The position numbers and the translations under genes were made by a program. This document shows, piece after piece, positions 28,574-36,581 of a DNA stretch of 64,000 bases (the stretch's first letter is position 1; the number at the start of each line of letters is the position of its first letter). Under the pieces are notes generated by a model. That model saw only the letters and a list, made by a program, of their open reading frames with translations, ran no database searches and was not told the origin of the DNA. This stretch comes from Streptomyces parvus (GTDB taxonomy: Bacteria; Actinomycetota; Actinomycetes; Streptomycetales; Streptomycetaceae): positions 186,001 to 250,000 of the forward strand of contig NZ_BMRY01000005.1 in assembly GCF_014648875.1 (NCBI RefSeq). Reading direction: 5' to 3'.

Positions 28574-29482
28574 TCAGATCACGTGCGCGCCCGGCGCGGG
28601 CGACACCGCCACCCGTGCGTTGCGGCAGGTCCCCGACGTCAGCAGCGCGGCCGCCACCTTCCCGGCCGTCTCCTCGTCCGGGACCAGGAACGCCGTCGTC
28701 GGCCCGGAGCCGGAGACCAGCGCCGCCAGGGCCCCGGCCTCCGTGCCCGCCGCCAGCGTGTCCGCGAGGGACGGGCGCAGGGAGAGCGCGGCGGGCTGGA
28801 GGTCGTTGCTCAGGGCTTCCGCGAGTGCGCCGGAGTCGCCGGAGCGCAGGGCGGCCAGGAGGGCGGGCGATGCGGTCGGTCCGGGAACCTCCGTCCCCGC
28901 CGTGAGCCGGTCGAACTCCCCGTAGACGGCGGGGGTGGAGAGCCCGCCGTCCGCCACCGCGAAGACCCAGTGGAACGTGCCGCCGACCTCGATCGGGGTC
29001 AGCTTCTCGCCGCGTCCCGTACCGAGCGCGGCCCCGCCCACCAGGCTGAACGGCACATCGCTGCCCAGTTCGGCGCAGATCGCGAGGAGTTCGTCGCGGC
29101 TCGCGCCCGTTCCCCACAGGGCGTCGCAGGCGACCAGGGCGGCCGCCCCGTCGGCGCTGCCGCCCGCCATGCCGCCCGCGACCGGGATGTCCTTGGCGAT
29201 GTGGAGGTGGACTGCGGGGTCGATGCCGTACCGCTCGGCGAGCGCGAGGGCGGCGCGGGCGGCGAGATTCGTACGGTCCAGAGGCACCTGGCCGGCGTCC
29301 GGGCCCGAGCAGGTGATGCGCAGCTCGTCGGCGGGGGCCGCGGTGACCTCGTCGTACAGGCCGACGGCGAGGAAGACGTTGGCCAGGTCGTGGAAGCCGT
29401 CGGGGCGGGCGGCGCCCACGGCGAGCTGCACGTTGACCTTGGCGGGGACGCGGACGGTGACGCCCGTACGGACGGCGCTCAC
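28574..29482 (-). CDS. ispE: 4-diphosphocytidyl-2-C-methyl-D-erythritol kinase
   Basis: GHMP kinase of the MEP isoprenoid pathway. The N-terminal signature VRVPAKVNVQLAVGAARPDGFHDL is at about 9-32 and the ATP loop IPVAGGMAGGSADGAAAL at about 103-120. GSGPTTAFLV sits near the C terminus. Length 302 is normal. ATG 29482 overlaps the rsmA stop in an ATGA junction, the standard actinobacterial rpf-rsmA-ispE order. Confidence 0.96.
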   Translation of the reverse strand: MSAVRTGVTVRVPAKVNVQLAVGAARPDGFHDLANVFLAVGLYDEVTAAPADELRITCSGPDAGQVPLDRTNLAARAALALAERYGIDPAVHLHIAKDIPVAGGMAGGSADGAAALVACDALWGTGASRDELLAICAELGSDVPFSLVGGAALGTGRGEKLTPIEVGGTFHWVFAVADGGLSTPAVYGEFDRLTAGTEVPGPTASPALLAALRSGDSGALAEALSNDLQPAALSLRPSLADTLAAGTEAGALAALVSGSGPTTAFLVPDEETAGKVAAALLTSGTCRNARVAVSPAPGAHVI

Positions 29483-30354
29483 AGGGACGACACCTCCGGC
29501 TTGTGCTCCGCGATCGCCGCGAACTCCTCCACCGTCAGCGCCTCCCCGCGCGCCTGCGGCGAGATCCCGGCGGCGACGAGCGCGGCCTCGGCGGCGGGTG
29601 CGGAACCCGCCCAGCCGGCCAGGGCCGCGCGCAGCGTCTTGCGGCGCTGGGCGAACGCCGCGTCCACGACCGCGAAGACCTCGGCGCGGGACGCCTTGGT
29701 GGCGAGCGGCTCGGTGCGGCGGACGAGCGAGACGAGGCCGGAGTCGACGTTCGGGGCGGGCCAGAAGACGTTGCGGCCGATCGCCCCTGCGCGCTTCACG
29801 TCCGCGTACCAGTTGGCCTTCACCGACGGCACACCGTAGACCTTGTTGCCCGGGCGGGCGGCGAGGCGGTCGGCGACCTCGGACTGGACCATGACGAGGG
29901 TCCGCTCGATGCTGGGGAACCGCTCCAGCATGGTGAGCAGGACGGGCACGGCCACGTTGTACGGGAGGTTCGCGACGAGCGCGGTCGGCGCGGGGCCCGG
30001 CAGCTCGGTGACCAGCATCGCGTCGGAGTGGACGAGGGCGAAGCGGTCGGCGCGCTCCGGCATCCGGGCCTGGACCGTGGCGGGCAGCGCGGCCGCCAGC
30101 ACGTCGTCGATCTCGACGGCGATCACCCGGTCCGCCGCCTCCAGCAGCGCCAGGGTCAGCGAGCCGAGCCCGGGGCCGACCTCGACGACCACGTCGTCCG
30201 GGCGGACCTCGGCCGTGCGCACGATACGGCGGACGGTGTTGGCGTCGATGACGAAGTTCTGACCGCGCTGCTTCGTGGGGCGTACGCCCAGCTTCGCGGC
30301 CAGGTCGCGGATGTCTGCGGGGCCCAGGAGGGCGTCGGGCTCTGTGCTGCTCAC
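29479..30354 (-). CDS. rsmA: 16S rRNA (adenine1518/1519-N6)-dimethyltransferase
   Basis: KsgA-type methyltransferase dimethylating two adjacent adenines in helix 45 of 16S rRNA during 30S maturation. The SAM loop is EVGPGLGSLTLALLE (about 59-73) and the catalytic NLPYN motif is at about 128-132. PTKQRGQNFVID near residue 27 is the family opener. Length 291 fits. It overlaps rpf upstream and ispE downstream by 4 bases each, so translation of the three is coupled. Confidence 0.97.
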   Translation of the reverse strand: MSSTEPDALLGPADIRDLAAKLGVRPTKQRGQNFVIDANTVRRIVRTAEVRPDDVVVEVGPGLGSLTLALLEAADRVIAVEIDDVLAAALPATVQARMPERADRFALVHSDAMLVTELPGPAPTALVANLPYNVAVPVLLTMLERFPSIERTLVMVQSEVADRLAARPGNKVYGVPSVKANWYADVKRAGAIGRNVFWPAPNVDSGLVSLVRRTEPLATKASRAEVFAVVDAAFAQRRKTLRAALAGWAGSAPAAEAALVAAGISPQARGEALTVEEFAAIAEHKPEVSSL

Positions 30355-31793
30355 CCGGTAAGCCTACGGCCGCAGTGGGGCCACGGACTCGCCCCCCGCT
30401 GCACGTACAGCTTCTTCGCCCGGTACGTCTGCTCGGCGGCGGGCGCGTCCTGGGGGCGTCCGCTGCCGCCGAGGGACTGCCAGGTCTGCGTGTCGAACTG
30501 GTACAGCCCGCCGTACGTGCCGCTCGGGTCGACCGCGTCGGCGCGCCCGCCCGATTCGCAGGCGGCGAGCCCGGACCAGTTCAGCCCGTCCGCCCCGGCG
30601 ACGGAGTCGGGCCGCTGCCGGGTGCCGGTGCGCACGACGCGGCTCTCCGGCAGGTGGACCAGCTCCTCGGCCGTCCGGCGCGGCTTCTGCCGGACGCCGT
30701 TGACGGTCCGGACCGTGTACGTGACCCGGCGTACGCCGTTGCGCCCGGCGCGCTCGACGACCTCGGTGCCCCGGAACAGGGCGGGGTCCTCGCTGCGTTC
30801 GACGGCGTACGGAACCGCCTCCTCGCGCACCTCGCGGGTGTCGGTGATCCGCATGACGGAGATCGTCTGGCCGTCGCGCGGGAAGCTCGCCGGGGCGACG
30901 GAGGTGGTGTCCTGACCGTGCAGGGTGATGCCCGCCTCTGCGAGGGCCTCCTGGACGGTGGCGGCGTTGGTGCGCAGGGTGCGTTCCTGGCCGTCGGCCA
31001 TGAAGGTGACGGCGCGTTCGGTGCGGACGGTGAGGGTCAGGCCGGTACGGGCGATCCGGGTGGAGCGGGCCGCCGAGAGGTGCGCCCCCTCGGCCCGGAT
31101 CCCGAACTCGCGCAGCGCCCCGGCCACGGTGTCGGCGGTCGTCCAGACCCGGTGGCGGACGCCGTCCAGGGTGAGGGTGACGGGCCGCCCGTACTGGACG
31201 ACCACCTCGTCGCCGTGGTCGAGGCCGGCGCCGGGGTCCGGGGAGACGCGGTCGTGCGCGCCGACGGTGACGCCTTCCTGCTCCAGCAGCTCGGTGACGT
31301 CGTCGGCGAAGGTGTGCAGGGTCCGGGGCGTGCCGTCGACCTCCAGGCGGACGGCCTTGTCGTGGGCGACGAACGCGGTGGTGCCGCCGGCCAGGAAGGC
31401 GACGACCAGGGCCCGGGGGACGAGCCGGCTCAGCTTCAGGTTCTCGGGATCGGCGACGAAGGCGCGGCGGCGCTTGGCGGCCCGGCGGGCCTCGGCGCGG
31501 GTGGGACCCTGCCGGGGCACCGCGGACGGCGTGGGCGGGGCGGACGCCGTGGGCGGCGGCGGGCCGATGAGCGGGGCGCCGACGAACGAAGCGTCCACGA
31601 GCGGGGCGTCGACCATGGTCGGGGCGTGCGCCCACACCCTGTCCCCGCCCGCCAGCGTCAGCTGCTCGTGGAACGCGTCGAGACGCCCGTCCTGCGAAGT
31701 GCTCAAGCCGTTCACGCCGTTCAAGCCGTTCACGCCGCTCCCGAAGATCCGCCCGTCGACACCCCGTCGTGCGCGGGGACGATAGCGGAGCAC
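30351..31793 (-). CDS. Resuscitation-promoting factor, RpfB-like
   Basis: Cell-wall lytic transglycosylase of 480 residues. A basic cytoplasmic segment precedes a membrane anchor at about 128-143 (LVVAFLAGGTTAFVA). Three DUF348 modules follow (VRLEVDGTPRTLHTF, VTLTLDGVRHRVWTT, VTFMADGQERTLRTN), then a G5 domain. The Rpf catalytic domain is LNWSGLAACESGGRADAVDP with its Glu, then YGGLYQFDTQTWQSLGG. Rpfs hydrolyse peptidoglycan during spore germination and exit from dormancy. The GTG start at 31793 has GGAGAG upstream; internal starts are possible because the first 90 residues are low-complexity. Confidence 0.92.
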   Translation of the reverse strand: MLRYRPRARRGVDGRIFGSGVNGLNGVNGLSTSQDGRLDAFHEQLTLAGGDRVWAHAPTMVDAPLVDASFVGAPLIGPPPPTASAPPTPSAVPRQGPTRAEARRAAKRRRAFVADPENLKLSRLVPRALVVAFLAGGTTAFVAHDKAVRLEVDGTPRTLHTFADDVTELLEQEGVTVGAHDRVSPDPGAGLDHGDEVVVQYGRPVTLTLDGVRHRVWTTADTVAGALREFGIRAEGAHLSAARSTRIARTGLTLTVRTERAVTFMADGQERTLRTNAATVQEALAEAGITLHGQDTTSVAPASFPRDGQTISVMRITDTREVREEAVPYAVERSEDPALFRGTEVVERAGRNGVRRVTYTVRTVNGVRQKPRRTAEELVHLPESRVVRTGTRQRPDSVAGADGLNWSGLAACESGGRADAVDPSGTYGGLYQFDTQTWQSLGGSGRPQDAPAAEQTYRAKKLYVQRGASPWPHCGRRLTG

Positions 31794-31840
31794 CCGTGAC
31801 TCTCCAAAGCGACACAGCTACAGAGAGTGTCCGAGCGCGG

Positions 31841-32707
31841 TCAGAAGTCGAACGCCCGCGCCGTGTTGTCGTAGATCGCGGCGGCCAGCACGTCCTCCTC
31901 CAGGCCCTTCACCTCGGCCATCGCGCGGAGCGTGACGGGGATGAGGTAGGGCGCGTTGGGCCGTCCGCGGTACGGGGCCGGGGTGAGGAAAGGGGCGTCC
32001 GTCTCGACGAGGACCAGCTCCACCGGGGCGACGGCGAGGGCGTCCCGCAGCGGCTGGGCGTTCTTGAAGGTCACGTTGCCCGCGAAGGACATGAAGTACC
32101 CGGCCCGCGCGCAGATCCGGGCCATCTCGGCGTCGCCGGAGTAGCAGTGGAACACCGTCCGCTCGGGCGCGCCCGCGTCCGCCAGTACCCGCAGGACGTC
32201 CGCGTGCGCGTCGCGGTCGTGGATGACCAGTGCCTTGCCGTGCCGCTTGGCGATCTCGATGTGGGCCCGGAAGGACTCCTCCTGGGCGGCGATGCCCTCG
32301 GGGCCCGTACGGAAGAAGTCGAGGCCCGTCTCGCCGACCCCGCGCACGTGGTCGAGGGCGGCCAGCGCGTCGATCTCCGCGAGCGCCTCGTCCAGCGCCG
32401 CCTTGCCGCCGGGCTCCCTCGCCCCCTGCCGCGCGGTGCCGTCCGGATCGCCGTGGACGATGCGCGGGGCCTCGTTGGGGTGCAGGGCGACCGAGGCGTG
32501 GACGGCGGGGTGGGCGGCCGCCGTCTCGGCGGCCCAGCGGGAGCCCGCCACGTCGCAGCCCACCTGGACGACGGTGGTCACGTTCACCGCGGCGGCCCGG
32601 GCGAGGGCCTCCTCGACGGTGGCGTCCTGCATGTCCAGGTGGGTGTGGGAGTCGGCGACCGGAACCCGCAGGGGCTCGGGCAGCGGCGGGGCTTCGGTAC
32701 GGCTCAT
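31841..32707 (-). CDS. tatD: TatD-family metal-dependent hydrolase / DNase
   Basis: A 288-residue TIM-barrel amidohydrolase-type nuclease. The opening metal motif is VADSHTHLDM (about 17-26), followed by VGCDVAGSRWAAETAA, SVALHPNEAP, VGETGLDFFRTGP with a metal-ligand Glu, KALVIHDRDAHAD, HCYSGD and LVETDAPFLTPAPYRG, all TatD landmarks. Start ATG 32707 follows the family alignment; no strong ribosome site is seen. Imperfect 21-bp repeats lie directly upstream. It precedes rpf on the same strand. Confidence 0.94.
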   Translation of the reverse strand: MSRTEAPPLPEPLRVPVADSHTHLDMQDATVEEALARAAAVNVTTVVQVGCDVAGSRWAAETAAAHPAVHASVALHPNEAPRIVHGDPDGTARQGAREPGGKAALDEALAEIDALAALDHVRGVGETGLDFFRTGPEGIAAQEESFRAHIEIAKRHGKALVIHDRDAHADVLRVLADAGAPERTVFHCYSGDAEMARICARAGYFMSFAGNVTFKNAQPLRDALAVAPVELVLVETDAPFLTPAPYRGRPNAPYLIPVTLRAMAEVKGLEEDVLAAAIYDNTARAFDF

Positions 32708-32739
32708 GCCGACGATCGTACGAGGACCCCGCCCCCGTA

Positions 32740-32842
32740 CGACGTCGGCATGAGGCCCCACGACGTCGGCATGAGGCTTCCAGGACCGTACGGCGTCGGC
32801 ACGAACCCCTACAGCGTCGGCACGAAACCCGAAGGCGTCACC
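32740..32842. repeat. Degenerate 21-bp tandem repeats upstream of tatD
   Basis: The core CGACGTCGGCATGAGG occurs at 32740 and 32761. Variants CGGCGTCGGCACGAACC at 32791, CAGCGTCGGCACGAAACC at 32812 and AGGCGTCACC at 32832 follow. Spacings are 21, 30, 21 and about 21 bases. The array spans the gap between tatD and the zinc-ribbon gene and runs into the latter's stop. It reads as a 7-residue repeat in one minus-strand frame, but there is no sign that it is translated. Confidence 0.8.
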
Positions 32843-33209
32843 TGCGGTGGAACGGGTGCAGCAGGTCGGACAGCCGCCAGTGGCGGTCCGGGGTGGCGGC
32901 GGTCGACACCGTACGGTCCTTCGCGCCGGTCTCAGCGGCCTGCGGCGTCTGCTGCTTCCGCAGCAGCTCCTGGACGCCCGCGACCCTCCCCGCCCGCATG
33001 ATGCGCACCACATGTCCGCCGCAGTTGGCGCAGCTGGGCGTGGAGAGCGGCGACGGCACCCGCTCGCCGTCCGCCGTGTACACGACGAACGCATGGCCGT
33101 GCACGTCGACGTGGTGCTCTATCTCGTAGGACTGCTCCCAGCCGTACCCGCACTTCATGCAGGCGAAGGCGTACGCCTCATGAACAGTGGTCGCTGCGAT
33201 CTCGCTCAT
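32838..33209 (-). CDS. Zinc-ribbon-like hypothetical protein
   Basis: A 123-residue protein. Cys pairs CMKCGYG (about 17-23) and CANCGGH (about 61-67) are separated by an HHVDVHGHAFVVY strand region, suggesting a Zn-binding ribbon. The C-terminal half is Arg/Gln-rich and ends in a conserved-looking LSDLLHPFHRR. ATG 33209 has AGAGGAGCAGGC upstream, a strong ribosome site, so the longer frame to 33428 is rejected. I do not recognise a named family. Confidence 0.8.
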   Translation of the reverse strand: MSEIAATTVHEAYAFACMKCGYGWEQSYEIEHHVDVHGHAFVVYTADGERVPSPLSTPSCANCGGHVVRIMRAGRVAGVQELLRKQQTPQAAETGAKDRTVSTAATPDRHWRLSDLLHPFHRR

Positions 33210-33672
33210 GCCTGCTCCTCTTGTCCGCCGGACACGCGCTCCGGGGACGGCCGGCCCGCACGAAAGGTTCGAACGGGTGGCCCGTCCCTTCCAGTGGACA
33301 CCCGCACCCGGATGGACGCACCAGCTCAGGGGCATTGTTGATGCGTTCTTGGCCTCCTTTGGCCGCCCTTTGCCGACGCATGGCCCGGGAGAGGAGCGAG
33401 GCAGGACAGCGCGTGACCGCCAGGGCACCGAGCGCCCCCGAGCGCGCCGCGCGCCGGTCGCGAACGCGCCCGCGCACCACCCCCGCCCGCCCTCGCCCCT
33501 TTCCTTGAATTACCAGGGATTTCGCTCCGCCCACACCCCATCCGCACCCCATGAATTCACCATTCAATTGAATCCATGATTTCCCCGGATGCCGCCCCCG
33601 ATTTGCGACGCCCTCATTCCTCCTTTTCACTCATTACGTCCACCCCATTTCCCACAGGACGGGGAACAACCC
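33210..33672. other. Intergenic region with AT-rich leader before the peptide gene
   Basis: No convincing gene in the first 290 bases. From about 33505 to 33672 the base composition drops markedly in GC compared with everything around. This stretch contains the perfect palindrome ATTCAATTGAAT (33562-33573), about 100 bases before the peptide start, and is the likely promoter/operator region of the downstream operon. Confidence 0.6.
33562..33573. promoter_or_regulatory. Palindrome in the peptide-operon leader
   Basis: ATTCAATTGAAT is a perfect 12-bp palindrome within an AT-rich patch, preceded by GAATTCACC. A transcription-factor site or promoter element is plausible; no regulator is encoded next to it. 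Confidence 0.4.
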
Positions 33673-33849
33673 ATGTTCACCACGGACACCACTGCCACCG
33701 ACATCGAGCTCGACCTGGACGCCGCTCTCAACCCCGGCGAGGTCGAAGGTCTGTACCGCGACTCCCGTGAGTGCGCCTACCTGGCGCTCCTCGCAGGCGG
33801 CGGAGCCCTGCTGCTCTCGCCCCCGACCCCGCGCCCGAAGAAGGGCTAG
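33673..33849 (+). CDS. 58-residue peptide, possible RiPP-type precursor
   Basis: A small protein that I do not recognise. It reads as an acidic N-terminal part (MFTTDTTATDIELDLDAALN, then PGEVEGLYRDSREC), a hydrophobic Gly-rich stretch (AYLALLAGGGALLL) and a Pro/Lys tail (SPPTPRPKKG). There is one Cys. The acidic leader plus compact C-terminal segment resembles ribosomal peptide precursors, and four tightly coupled genes follow within 10 bases. ATG 33673 has GGACGGGGAA upstream. A longer frame from 33589 exists but has no ribosome site. Precursor status is inference; a small membrane-inserting protein is the main alternative. Confidence 0.6.
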   Translation: MFTTDTTATDIELDLDAALNPGEVEGLYRDSRECAYLALLAGGGALLLSPPTPRPKKG

Positions 33850-33859
33850 TCGTCGGCAC

Positions 33860-34567
33860 ATGGACCAGAAACATGCTTCGTCGCCCCTGGCGGGTGCCGT
33901 GCATGACCTGGCAACAGAGGTGGTCCTCGCTCTTCGGAGCGGGGACCACCTCGCCACGGTGTGCGGCGCTGCGGGAATCGACGAGGAGAATCGGACCGGA
34001 ATCGCGGCGGTACGGGTCATCGGTGCCGACCTGTTGCTGCCGAGTGTTCTGTACGGACGCCATCCGCATCCGGGTGACGTCGCCGTACTCGACCGGGCGG
34101 TACGGGAATTCCCGCCCAAGCCCGACGCTCCGGCCGCCACGGCCTGGAGCCACTGGCACATGATCTCCACGCTCCAGCGGATGGCACCGCCCGCACCGGG
34201 AGCCGCCGCCCCCGGCGCCTACGCGGAGCCGGACGCCGCCTGGCTGGAGGAGGCCCCCTGGCAGGCGTTCACCCACCAGCTCTCGGTCCTCGCGCCGCTC
34301 GCCGTCCCGGCCGCCCCCTCGGCCGTGCAGCGGGCCGCGGCGAACCGGGCCGTCGACCTGTCGCGCGGCTTCGTCCGCGCGGTGCGGCGGCGCGACTGGC
34401 TCCAGGCGGCGGGCGCGGGCCGCTGGCTCGCGGCGGTCGGCGGCGAACCGGCCACCCTGGGCCTGGAGCGCGGCCTGGACTTCGTCGAGCAGATGGGCGG
34501 GCACGACCCCCGGGTGACCCTCCACGTGCGGGCCGCCCGGCTGATGGCCGAGGCGAGGGCCCGGTGA
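33860..34567 (+). CDS. Unknown helical protein in the peptide operon
   Basis: A 235-residue, Ala-rich, probably all-helical cytoplasmic protein without signal or membrane segment. Recognisable local features are AATAWSHWHMISTLQRM (about 95-110), AVDLSRGFVRAVRRRDWLQAAGAGRWL and a C-terminal helix. ATG 33860 begins ten bases after the peptide stop. Its stop overlaps the next start (GTGA at 34564). The family is not recognised; its place suggests a partner of the two downstream paralogues. Confidence 0.72.
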   Translation: MDQKHASSPLAGAVHDLATEVVLALRSGDHLATVCGAAGIDEENRTGIAAVRVIGADLLLPSVLYGRHPHPGDVAVLDRAVREFPPKPDAPAATAWSHWHMISTLQRMAPPAPGAAAPGAYAEPDAAWLEEAPWQAFTHQLSVLAPLAVPAAPSAVQRAAANRAVDLSRGFVRAVRRRDWLQAAGAGRWLAAVGGEPATLGLERGLDFVEQMGGHDPRVTLHVRAARLMAEARAR

Positions 34568-35631
34568 CGACGACCGCGACCCAGGACCCGCGGGAGACAC
34601 CGGGTGCGGGCCGCCCGGCCCGCGAGCACGCCTCCTCCGGGACCGCCGGTGCCTCCGGCGCCCCCGGGGCCGCGCTCGCCGTCCTCCCCGGAGTCCTGGC
34701 CTCCGCCCTCGCCTGGACCGACGCGCACCGCACCCGCTTCGCACTCCCCGACGACGTCCTGGAACCCCACACCCAGGTCAACGCCACGCTCAAGCCGCTG
34801 GGCGAGCTGGCCCAGCTCGGCTCGACGATCCGCGGCACGACCGCCCCCGGCGCCCCGGAGCACGAGCTGGCCGGGGACCTCGTCGCGTACGCCTGGGAGC
34901 AGCTGCACGAGGGCGCACTGCTCCTGGAGCTGCTGCGCGCCGAGCCGTTCGCCGCGTACCCGTACGAGATCTACGCAGCCTTCGCCGGATACGGGCTGCG
35001 CCACGAGGGCTTCGAGGCGCTGGCCCGCCCCCTCACCGCGACCCGCGCCTGGGCCCACACCGAGCAGCACGCCAACCGCCAGCTGGGACTGGTCAACTCC
35101 GAGCGCCGGGTGGGCGTGGTGACCCACACGGACGCGGGCGGGGTGCTGTCCCGGACCTGGCTGGGCGGACTGTCCGAGCCCTGGATGTTCGAGGGCCCCT
35201 CGGGCTACGCGCTGACCCACACCGTCTTCCACCTCACGGACTGGGGCCGGATGCCCGACCGGGTGCCGGGGAAGATCGACGGCTATCTGCGGACCTGGCT
35301 GCCCGCGTGGGCGGACGGCTGTCTGGAGAGCGGCCAGTGGGACCTGACCGGCGAACTGCTGGCGGTGGCCGCGTCGCTGCCGGGCCCGGCTCCCGCAGAG
35401 CTGCTGGACGCGGTCTGGCCGGTGCTCGCCGACGTACAGCATCCGACCGGCTGCGTCCCGGAGACCGGCGTGCCGGTGCAGGACCCCGCGCCGGACCCGT
35501 ACCCCTTCATCGACTGCTACCACTCCACGCTGGTCACGGCCTTCGCGGCGGCCCTGTCCCTGAGGTCGCTGCGGCAGACGGACGCGCGGACGGACGAGAC
35601 GACTCCAGGCCGGGAAAGGCACACCCCATGA
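34564..35631 (+). CDS. DUF6895-like helical protein A
   Basis: A 355-residue protein. A low-complexity N terminus (about 40 residues, Thr/Ala/Gly) precedes a helical domain sharing a clear pattern with the next gene: KPLGELAQLGSTI (about 78-90), a HELAGDLVAYAWEQLHEGA helix, SGYALTHTVFHLTDWG (about 216-231), and a terminal CYHSTLVTAFAAAL. The invariant His residues (THTVFH, YHSTL) and Asp of TDWG look like active-site or metal residues. I believe this corresponds to DUF6895 but could not search. GTG start in a 4-base overlap; the stop overlaps the next ATG. Confidence 0.72.
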   Translation: MTTTATQDPRETPGAGRPAREHASSGTAGASGAPGAALAVLPGVLASALAWTDAHRTRFALPDDVLEPHTQVNATLKPLGELAQLGSTIRGTTAPGAPEHELAGDLVAYAWEQLHEGALLLELLRAEPFAAYPYEIYAAFAGYGLRHEGFEALARPLTATRAWAHTEQHANRQLGLVNSERRVGVVTHTDAGGVLSRTWLGGLSEPWMFEGPSGYALTHTVFHLTDWGRMPDRVPGKIDGYLRTWLPAWADGCLESGQWDLTGELLAVAASLPGPAPAELLDAVWPVLADVQHPTGCVPETGVPVQDPAPDPYPFIDCYHSTLVTAFAAALSLRSLRQTDARTDETTPGRERHTP

Positions 35632-36581
35632 GCAGCGGCACGACCGCCGGCACCGCCACCGGTATCCAGCAGATCCACGACGTCGGGGCGAAGGCCCTGG
35701 GCTGGCTGTACGAACACCGCGAGGGCTTCCGGCTGGAGGCGGACCCGTCCCCGGAGGCGGGAATGCTCGACCGGTTCAAGCCGCTGGGCGAGCTCGCGCT
35801 GATCGGGAAGGTCATCTTCCGCGAGGGGGTGGCCGGCTCGCAGCAGTCCTCCCTCGCCCACAAGCTGCTGGACCACGCCTGGCACGAGCTGCTGGATTCG
35901 GGGGCGCGGCTGCTGGAGGGCCAGCGGCGCGAACCGCTCTCGCCGGTACCGCTGGAGGTCTACGTACCGTTCCGGGAGCTGGGCTACCGGCAGCCGGACC
36001 TGGAGTCCGCGATCCGGCTCAACCACCGCCTGGCCAGCTGGGCGGCGCTGGAGGTGCTGCCGGTGCGGCGGCTCGGCCTCAGCGCCATCGAGCGCCGGTT
36101 CGGGGTGGAGCCGAGCGTTCCGGAGACGGCGGCGCTGGCCCACACCTGGCTGGCGCGGCGGCCGGAACCGTGGACGGTCGAGGGCCATATCGGCTACGAC
36201 ATCACGCACACGGTGTTCCACCTCACCGACTGGGGCGAGAAACCGGCCGGGCTGCCCGCCGACATCGCGGAGTACCTGGCCCTCTGGCTGCCGGTCTGGC
36301 TGGACGACTGGCTGGACCTGAAGCGCTGGGACCTGCTGGGCGAGCTGCTGGTCGTGGACGCGTGCCTGCCGGAGCCGACGCTGGACCCGGCGGCCTGGGC
36401 CGGGTTCGCGCAGGCGCAGGAGCCGGACGGGGCGATGCCGGTGGTCGGCGGGATGCCGGAGGGCGACGAGGAGTCGGTGTTCGACCTGGTCTACCACCCG
36501 ACGCTGGTCGCCGCGTTCGCCTCGGCGCTGGCGATGTCCCGCGCGCTGTCCGACCTGTCCGCTTCCCCGGCCCCGGCATGA
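35628..36581 (+). CDS. DUF6895-like helical protein B
   Basis: A 317-residue paralogue of the preceding protein. Matching blocks are KPLGELALIGKVI, SLAHKLLDHAWHELLDSGA, IGYDITHTVFHLTDWG (about 188-203), WDLLGELLVVDACLPEP and VYHPTLVAAFASALAM. It lacks the long disordered N terminus. The alternating helices with His/Asp/Cys at helix ends suggest an alpha/alpha toroid enzyme, by inference. ATG lies in the ATGA overlap with protein A, and the stop overlaps the hydrolase start in the same way, so A and B probably form a complex. Confidence 0.72.
   Translation: MSSGTTAGTATGIQQIHDVGAKALGWLYEHREGFRLEADPSPEAGMLDRFKPLGELALIGKVIFREGVAGSQQSSLAHKLLDHAWHELLDSGARLLEGQRREPLSPVPLEVYVPFRELGYRQPDLESAIRLNHRLASWAALEVLPVRRLGLSAIERRFGVEPSVPETAALAHTWLARRPEPWTVEGHIGYDITHTVFHLTDWGEKPAGLPADIAEYLALWLPVWLDDWLDLKRWDLLGELLVVDACLPEPTLDPAAWAGFAQAQEPDGAMPVVGGMPEGDEESVFDLVYHPTLVAAFASALAMSRALSDLSASPAPA

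Noticed and set aside
33589..33672. N-terminal extension of the small peptide (start 33589)
   Set aside because: The extra 28 residues are Pro/His-rich, come from the AT-rich leader, and no ribosome site precedes that start; ATG 33673 has one.
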